A stretch of DNA of 9,063 nt from Thermoplasmata archaeon (lineage in GTDB: Archaea; Thermoplasmatota; Thermoplasmata; Lutacidiplasmatales; UBA184), in the NCBI GenBank assembly GCA_030039525.1, contig JASHVI010000091.1:1-9063 (forward strand), written 5' to 3'. Positions 5,110-9,063 of this stretch are shown in pieces. The notes under the pieces are model-generated. The model made no database searches. It was not told where the DNA came from and worked only from the letters and a program-made list of their open reading frames with translations. A program made the position numbers and the translations under genes. The stretch's first letter is position 1. Each line of letters opens with the position of its first letter.

Positions 5110-6108
5110 TCACTTAAGGGTTCCCGGCGGCCGCCGAGTTCTTCCGCCCTCACGGCGGGGATGGCCTGTGCGTAGCCGCTCCCGGGCCGCGCCCACCATC
5201 AGGGGCAGGAGCACCGTCGCGTCCCCTTCGACGGTCTGGTGCCGGGCGGTCGGCTTCACCTTCCCCCAGGAGACCGCCTCCCGGGTCCGGGCCCCGGAGA
5301 GGCTCCCGTCCCACTCGACGGCCGTGGTGAGGTAGAGCGCCGCGTCCAGGCCGCCGCGGAACTGGTTCCACCAGATGGTGTGGTGCTTGGAGATCCCCCC
5401 GCCGATCATGACGGCCCCGGAGCGCTTCGCCTCGAAGACGAGGTCGGAGATCGCCTGCTCGTCCGAGAAGAGGTCGAGCTGGAGCTCCTTGTGGCGCTGC
5501 CAGAAGAGCCAGAGCTGCGAGCCGACCGCGCCGTCGAGGATCCCCGGGACGAAGACCGGCACCTTCCGCTCGTACGCCGCCCGCAATAGGCTGCCCGCCC
5601 CGCGCTTCGGGCCGAGGGCCTCCCCGAGCGCCCAGCCGAGGTCGCGCGAGGAGATCCGTCGCACGCCCCGGGCCCAGAGCCGGTCGAGCAGGCGCTGGAC
5701 GGTCCGTTCCACCACCGGACCGTAGTTCGCCTCCGGGATCACGACGTTCCCGAGGCGGTAGAGGTGCCGGCGGTGGAGCGCGGCGTCGTCGAGGTCCCAT
5801 TCCCCGTGGAGGTACGGCCGGTAGGCGCGGGCGACATCGTGGTCGAGGGTCCCGCAGGTGGTGATGACGGCCTCCACGAGGCCGTCCCGCACCAGCTCCG
5901 TCAGCACCCCCCGGAGTCCCGTCGCCATCGGGGCCGCCGGGAACGAGAGGAAGGTGGTCATCTCGGGGTCGCCGAGGATGCCCGCGAGGAGCTCGACGCC
6001 CTCCGCGACCCCCTTCGCGCTGAACCCTCCGCCGGCGGCCAATCGGCGGGCGAGCGCGTCGAGGCTGGGCGCGTCGCCGACCGTGAAGTCCTCGACCCGA
6101 CGCGGCAT
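5110..6108 (-). CDS. dys: Deoxyhypusine synthase
   Basis: Transfers the aminobutyl group of spermidine, NAD-dependently, to one lysine of translation factor aIF5A, the first step of hypusine formation in the cytosol. 332 residues, normal for archaeal enzymes. Visible landmarks are TTFLSFPAAPMATGLRGVL (51-69), VITTCGTLDHD (81-91) and GGGISKHHTIWWNQFRGG (236-253) with the substrate-site histidines. The signature WDGSLSGARTREAVSWGK (266-283) carries the catalytic lysine K283, equivalent to human K329. The C-terminal 20 residues are basic and probably disordered. ATG 6108 lies 16 nt after the presenilin-homologue stop, with purine-rich AAGGGG directly before it. It is probably cotranscribed with that gene and aIF2-beta, which keeps translation functions together. 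Confidence 0.96.
   Translation of the reverse strand: MPRRVEDFTVGDAPSLDALARRLAAGGGFSAKGVAEGVELLAGILGDPEMTTFLSFPAAPMATGLRGVLTELVRDGLVEAVITTCGTLDHDVARAYRPYLHGEWDLDDAALHRRHLYRLGNVVIPEANYGPVVERTVQRLLDRLWARGVRRISSRDLGWALGEALGPKRGAGSLLRAAYERKVPVFVPGILDGAVGSQLWLFWQRHKELQLDLFSDEQAISDLVFEAKRSGAVMIGGGISKHHTIWWNQFRGGLDAALYLTTAVEWDGSLSGARTREAVSWGKVKPTARHQTVEGDATVLLPLMVGAARERLRTGHPRREGGRTRRPPGTLK
5113..5118 (-). promoter_or_regulatory. Possible TATA box of tRNA-Lys
   Basis: CTTAAG lies 32-37 bp before the mature tRNA 5' end and is the only A/T-rich site between the tRNA and the upstream coding region. With a short 5' leader this is a usual position for an archaeal TATA box. It abuts the stop codon of the deoxyhypusine synthase gene. 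Cotranscription with that gene is the alternative. Confidence 0.35.
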
Positions 6109-6124
6109 CCCCTTCGGCTCCCCG

Positions 6125-7093
6125 TCAGAAGTTCAGCGAGAGGCCGAGGTTCCCGGAGTGGAAGATCGCGAGGTACGCGAGGACGTAGCCGACGAGGGCG
6201 CCGCCGTTGAGGAGCGGCAGCCCGGCCTGCGGGTTCCCCTTCGCCACCTCGCGCATGAGGACCGCGTAGCCGACGAGCGAGCCGGCCATCGTCGCGAGGG
6301 CCATGAGGAGGTTGGTCCCGACGCCGAGCGCCGTCATCCGCTCGGGGAGCCAGACGAAGGCCGAGACGACGAGGGTCCCGGGGATCACGACGTCCCCGAG
6401 CCCCATGTAGAGCGCCTCGCGCTCCTCGACCGGCTGGGCGCGCTGGGCGTTCAGCGACGGGGCGCTCGTGTAGTCGAAGCCCGCGCGGTCCGGCATCACC
6501 ATCAGGATCGGGAGCTTCATGTCGGTCACCACGTCGGCGAGCCGGATCATGTGCTTCGTCCGGTAGACTGCGATGAAGTCGTAGATCGCGAGGGCGATCA
6601 GCAGGATGAAGCAGGGCAGGATGCCGAAGGAGATCCCGAGGAGCGCGCAGAGCGCGCCCCCGGCGACGAACCCGACCCCGTCGACGATGTACCACTGCGG
6701 CTCCATGAGGAGCGCGACGAAGGCCGCGACGGCGACGATGGATCCGATCGGCACAGCGTAGGAGAGCGCGATCCCCGCCCCGTAGGGCGGGAGGTACCCG
6801 GTGACCGGGAGGAGGACGCTGGCGGCGGCCGTGACGGTCACGTCGAGGCTGCCGGCGATGGCGAGCAGTAGGACGGCCCGCAGGGTCGCCATGGCCCCCC
6901 GGAACCGGATGAGCCAGAGCAGGAGGAGCGGGGCGCCGACGATGATGACGATGATGAAGAGCGGGTCGGTCGGGCTGTTCGGGTTGGAGGTCGAGCTCAA
7001 GCCCGCCGAGAGGAACGGGAAGGCGAGGAGCAGGGCGACGAGCTGGGCCCCGATGTAGAGCCCGACGAGACCGAAGGCCCTCAGCCCCCGCAT
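6125..7093 (-). CDS. Presenilin-like intramembrane aspartyl protease (archaeal PSH)
   Basis: 322 residues with about nine hydrophobic segments, the presenilin/signal-peptide-peptidase topology. The two catalytic aspartates are in the diagnostic motifs: YD at 171-172 (ALAIYDFIAVYRTKHM) and GxGD at 231-234 (YMGLGDVVIPGTLVV). The third conserved site, PAL in eukaryotic presenilins, corresponds to QAGLPLLNGG (289-298), where AGL stands in place of PAL. Such proteases cleave transmembrane helices inside the lipid bilayer. The natural substrates of archaeal homologues are largely unknown. The hydrophilic loop between the two catalytic segments (about 202-228) is short compared with eukaryotic presenilin and has no obvious autoprocessing site. 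ATG 7093 lies 6 nt after the aIF2-beta stop, so the two are probably one transcript. Confidence 0.93.
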   Translation of the reverse strand: MRGLRAFGLVGLYIGAQLVALLLAFPFLSAGLSSTSNPNSPTDPLFIIVIIVGAPLLLLWLIRFRGAMATLRAVLLLAIAGSLDVTVTAAASVLLPVTGYLPPYGAGIALSYAVPIGSIVAVAAFVALLMEPQWYIVDGVGFVAGGALCALLGISFGILPCFILLIALAIYDFIAVYRTKHMIRLADVVTDMKLPILMVMPDRAGFDYTSAPSLNAQRAQPVEEREALYMGLGDVVIPGTLVVSAFVWLPERMTALGVGTNLLMALATMAGSLVGYAVLMREVAKGNPQAGLPLLNGGALVGYVLAYLAIFHSGNLGLSLNF

Positions 7094-7099
7094 CGCGCC

Positions 7100-7717
7100 C
7101 TACGGCTGGATCACCGCGTACGCGTTGTTGCCGAGGACCTTGGTGATCTTCGCGTTGATCGTGGCCCCGCGGGTGGTCGCGCCCGTGACGAAGATGACGA
7201 ATCCCTCCTTCTTCGCGACGCCGTCGCCGCGGCGCCCGAGGTCCTCGATCGTCAGCCGGTAGACCTCCCCGACCACGACCGGCGCCTTCGGACGCTCCGG
7301 CTCGATGACGCGCCGGACCGTGACCGGCCGCTGCGCGCCGCAGGCCTCGCAGATGAGCAGCGTGAGGCGGCCGTCCTTGTTGAGGTGGGTGTCGGGGCGC
7401 TTGCACTCCGAGCAGATCACGTACTTCTCGGTGTAGTCGCGGATCCGCTGGGCGATCTGCTCCTTGGAGAGCCGGGACTTGAGGACCCCCCGCGGGAGGT
7501 CGAGCACCCCGGGGCAGCCGAGCTCGCGGGCCAGGTAGCCGATCAGGTGGGCCGGCTCCCTCCGGAGGACGGAGGCGATCTCCTGGAGGTTGCGGATGAC
7601 GGTGTTCTTCCCGTCGCCCATGACGTCGGGCTCGGGGACCTGCAGCCGCTCCCCGCCGACCTGCACCGGCGGCAGCAGCGACTTCGCCCGCGTCAAGAGG
7701 GCGTCGTAGCTCTCCAT
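7100..7717 (-). CDS. eif2b: Translation initiation factor aIF2 subunit beta with C-terminal TRAM domain
   Basis: Part of the heterotrimeric aIF2, which brings initiator Met-tRNA to the small ribosomal subunit. 205 residues. An N-terminal helix (1-15) is the gamma-subunit contact. A central alpha/beta domain (about 25-97) contains GDGKNTVIRNLQEIA and the segment HLIGYLARELG. A C4 zinc ribbon follows, with C102, C105, C123 and C126 (VICSECK and LICEACG). After a short linker, residues about 146-205 form a TRAM domain (GEVYRLTIEDLGRRGDGVAK, then FVTGATTRGATINAKITKV), a beta-barrel RNA-binding module. Classical aIF2-beta ends after the zinc ribbon (about 140 residues); the TRAM extension occurs in some euryarchaea, notably haloarchaea. 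ATG 7717 is supported by a TATA-like box 27-31 bp upstream. It is the likely first gene of a transcript continuing into the protease and deoxyhypusine synthase. Confidence 0.96.
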   Translation of the reverse strand: MESYDALLTRAKSLLPPVQVGGERLQVPEPDVMGDGKNTVIRNLQEIASVLRREPAHLIGYLARELGCPGVLDLPRGVLKSRLSKEQIAQRIRDYTEKYVICSECKRPDTHLNKDGRLTLLICEACGAQRPVTVRRVIEPERPKAPVVVGEVYRLTIEDLGRRGDGVAKKEGFVIFVTGATTRGATINAKITKVLGNNAYAVIQP

Positions 7718-7741
7718 AGGTCGGTCGAAGACGCGGGCGGG

Positions 7742-7752
7742 GGTTAAACCGT
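7742..7752 (-). promoter_or_regulatory. TATA-like promoter of aIF2-beta
   Basis: On the minus strand the A/T-rich core TTTAA (7748-7744) lies 27-31 bp before the ATG at 7717 and is the only A/T cluster in this GC-rich gap. The spacing fits a leaderless archaeal transcript. No Shine-Dalgarno sequence precedes the ATG, which agrees. The box sits just after the stop codon of the HAD phosphatase gene, so aIF2-beta can start a new transcription unit. Confidence 0.6.
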
Positions 7753-8402
7753 TAGGGGGCCGCGTCGAGGAGCAGCGGGAGCACCTGACGGAGGTCGCTG
7801 CCCTCCACGACGTGCGTCGCCCCGGCCCGGACCTTGTCGTCCTCCGGCCGGAAGGCGATCCCGATCCGCGACCGTCGGAAGAGGCCGAGATCGATCTCCG
7901 AGTTCCCGACCGCGGCGGTCTCGGCGGGCGGGATCCCCCACTCCGACTGCAGATCGGCCAGGACCCGCTCCTTCTGGTAGATCGGCACCCGGATGATCCC
8001 GTCGCCGGTGATGCGCCCGGTCGCGTCGACCTCGAAGCCGTTGGCGAGGACCCGGTCGATCCGCAGCTCCCGGCCGATCCGCTCGGCGAGGAGGTCGATG
8101 CCGCCGCTCACGATCGCGGTCCGGAGGCCCCGCTGGCGGAGCGCCCCCAGGAGCTCGTGGGCCCCCGGCATGAGCGGGACCCTATCGAGGATCGAGACCA
8201 GCTCGCCCCGGGTGAGGTTCGGCCGGTGCTTGTGCCAGATCCGGACGTCGGTCCGGAGGAACTCCGCGTCGTCGATCCGGCCCGCCTCGAAGGCCCGAAG
8301 CCCCTCGTCGTTGCGGTCGCCGAAGAAGGCGTGGACCTCCGCCCAGGAGCTCTCGGCGTCGACGAGGGTGCCGTCCATGTCGAAGGCGACGAGCCTAAGC
8401 AC
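7752..8402 (-). CDS. HAD-superfamily phosphatase, phosphoserine-phosphatase-like
   Basis: 216 residues. Motif I FDMDGTLVD (7-15) gives nucleophile D8 and acid D10. A helical cap follows (about 16-75). Motif II is IVSGG with S99, motif III is lysine K144 (YQKERVL), and motif IV is VGNSEIDLGLF with D171. The layout is that of SerB-like (subclass IB) phosphatases, but the substrate cannot be assigned. Motif IV normally reads GDxxxD; here the first acidic position is N167, leaving E169 and D171 to help hold the magnesium. GTG 8402 is the start: it places the first strand (LRLVAFD) correctly, has a G-rich run just upstream, and overlaps the end of the aldo/keto reductase gene by 8 nt. The stop is followed at once by the aIF2-beta promoter. 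Confidence 0.88.
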   Translation of the reverse strand: MLRLVAFDMDGTLVDAESSWAEVHAFFGDRNDEGLRAFEAGRIDDAEFLRTDVRIWHKHRPNLTRGELVSILDRVPLMPGAHELLGALRQRGLRTAIVSGGIDLLAERIGRELRIDRVLANGFEVDATGRITGDGIIRVPIYQKERVLADLQSEWGIPPAETAAVGNSEIDLGLFRRSRIGIAFRPEDDKVRAGATHVVEGSDLRQVLPLLLDAAP

Positions 8403-9063
8403 CGTCCCCCCGGGCGATCGCCTCCGCCCGCTCGAGCAGTTCCTCCGGGGGTCGGACGGCCCAGGCGGCGAGGGTCGAATCGACCTGCTCGGGGCGGCTG
8501 GCTCCGAAGACCGGGGCGACGCCCCGGCGGGCGAGGGCGTGCAGGGCGATGGAGGCCATCGGGACCCCAGCGCCCTCGGCGAGCTCGTGGAGCGCCCGGG
8601 CCCGCTCGCGGAGCTCGGGGAAGCGGTCCTGGGCGAAGAGGTCCCGGGCGAAGGAGCGGACGTGGGCGTCGGGCCGCTCGGCGTCGAGGTATCTCCCGGC
8701 GAGGAGACCGCGGGCGAGCGGCGTGTACGCCTCGAGCAGGATCCCGGTCTCCCGGCACGGGCCGGCGAGCGCCTCCCCCTCGTCCCGCTCGAGCAGGTTG
8801 AAGCGGATCTGGTTCGCCACGAGGGGCATCTCGCCGGCCGCCCGCCGCGCCTCCTCCATCTCGGCCGCCGAGAAGTTGGAGACCCCGACGGCGCCGAGAC
8901 GTCCCTCCCGATAGAGCTCGGCAAGCGCCCCCATCGTGTCCCGGACGGGAACGCGGGGGTCGGGGGCGTGCAGGAGGTAGAGGTCGACCTTGGGAAGCCC
9001 GAGCCGTTCGAGGCTCCCGTGGAGCGCGGGACGGACCATCGAGGGCCGGAGGTGCTCCCAGGA
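8395..9063 (-). CDS. Aldo/keto reductase (N-terminus beyond the window)
   Basis: NADPH-dependent oxidoreductase with a TIM-barrel fold; the substrate is unknown. The frame stays open to the right edge, so about a third of a usual 280-330-residue protein is missing, including the catalytic Asp, Tyr and Lys. Visible family marks, numbered from the in-frame ATG at 9039: the catalytic histidine in VDLYLLHAPDPRVP, LYREGRLGAVGVSNFS (substrate and cofactor loop), the core strand ANQIRFNLLERD, LEAYTPLARGLLAG, and the cofactor-phosphate motif PVFGASRPEQVDSTL near the C-terminus. Order and spacing are normal, with no sign of damage. It overlaps the HAD phosphatase gene by 8 nt, so the two are translationally coupled and may act on related metabolites. 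Confidence 0.92.
   Translation of the reverse strand, partial: SWEHLRPSMVRPALHGSLERLGLPKVDLYLLHAPDPRVPVRDTMGALAELYREGRLGAVGVSNFSAAEMEEARRAAGEMPLVANQIRFNLLERDEGEALAGPCRETGILLEAYTPLARGLLAGRYLDAERPDAHVRSFARDLFAQDRFPELRERARALHELAEGAGVPMASIALHALARRGVAPVFGASRPEQVDSTLAAWAVRPPEELLERAEAIARGDGA

Noticed and set aside
5958..7406. A 482-codon minus-strand frame across the protease gene and parts of its neighbours
   Set aside because: Arg/Pro/Gly-rich frame-shifted shadow; the correct frames carry YD, GxGD, TRAM and deoxyhypusine synthase motifs.
1..9063. CRISPR array or insertion-sequence ends
   Set aside because: I see no regularly spaced repeats and no terminal inverted repeats around a transposase.

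Overview
The window looks like a GC-rich archaeal chromosome. The diagnostic genes are an archaeal translation initiation factor 2 beta subunit fused to a TRAM domain, a deoxyhypusine synthase, a presenilin-type intramembrane aspartyl protease, a bacterioopsin-activator-type HTH regulator, and a tRNA-Lys(CTT) without an encoded CCA. Together with very high GC and A/T-rich boxes 25-30 bp before two start codons (leaderless transcription), this suggests Euryarchaeota in the broad sense. A GC-rich Thermoplasmatota-like lineage is my best guess, but the lineage is inference.

Layout. Left part (1-3305): the C-terminal end of a surface-exposed, C-terminally anchored protein (+). It converges on a small HTH_10 regulator (-), which lies head-to-head with a ClC-type chloride channel/transporter carrying a C-terminal CBS pair (+). 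Middle part (3306-5008): a small accessory patch with two complete toxin-antitoxin modules of different antitoxin type, AbrB-PIN and ribbon-helix-helix-PIN. Right part (5009-9063), all on the minus strand and read from right to left: aldo/keto reductase (cut by the window end), HAD phosphatase, aIF2-beta-TRAM, presenilin homologue, deoxyhypusine synthase, tRNA-Lys. Gaps are 6-28 nt or genes overlap, except before aIF2-beta, which has its own TATA-like box.

The most interesting signal is the relation of the middle patch to tRNA-Lys. The 3' end of the tRNA gene (discriminator, acceptor 3' strand, T-arm) plus four flanking bases recurs as a direct repeat, 24 of 27 matching, at 3344-3370, just after the ClC gene. 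The two toxin-antitoxin modules lie exactly between this copy and the intact tRNA. This is the geometry left by integration at a tRNA 3' end, so the patch is a candidate integrated island or its remnant. A third, poorer, inverted copy lies between the two modules. No integrase is visible, so the mechanism is open.

Functionally, the right part groups core translation (aIF2-beta, the enzyme that hypusinates aIF5A, a tRNA-Lys) with a membrane protease. The middle patch is a plasmid/island-like stability or defence cargo under its own operators. The left part is ion transport and regulation.
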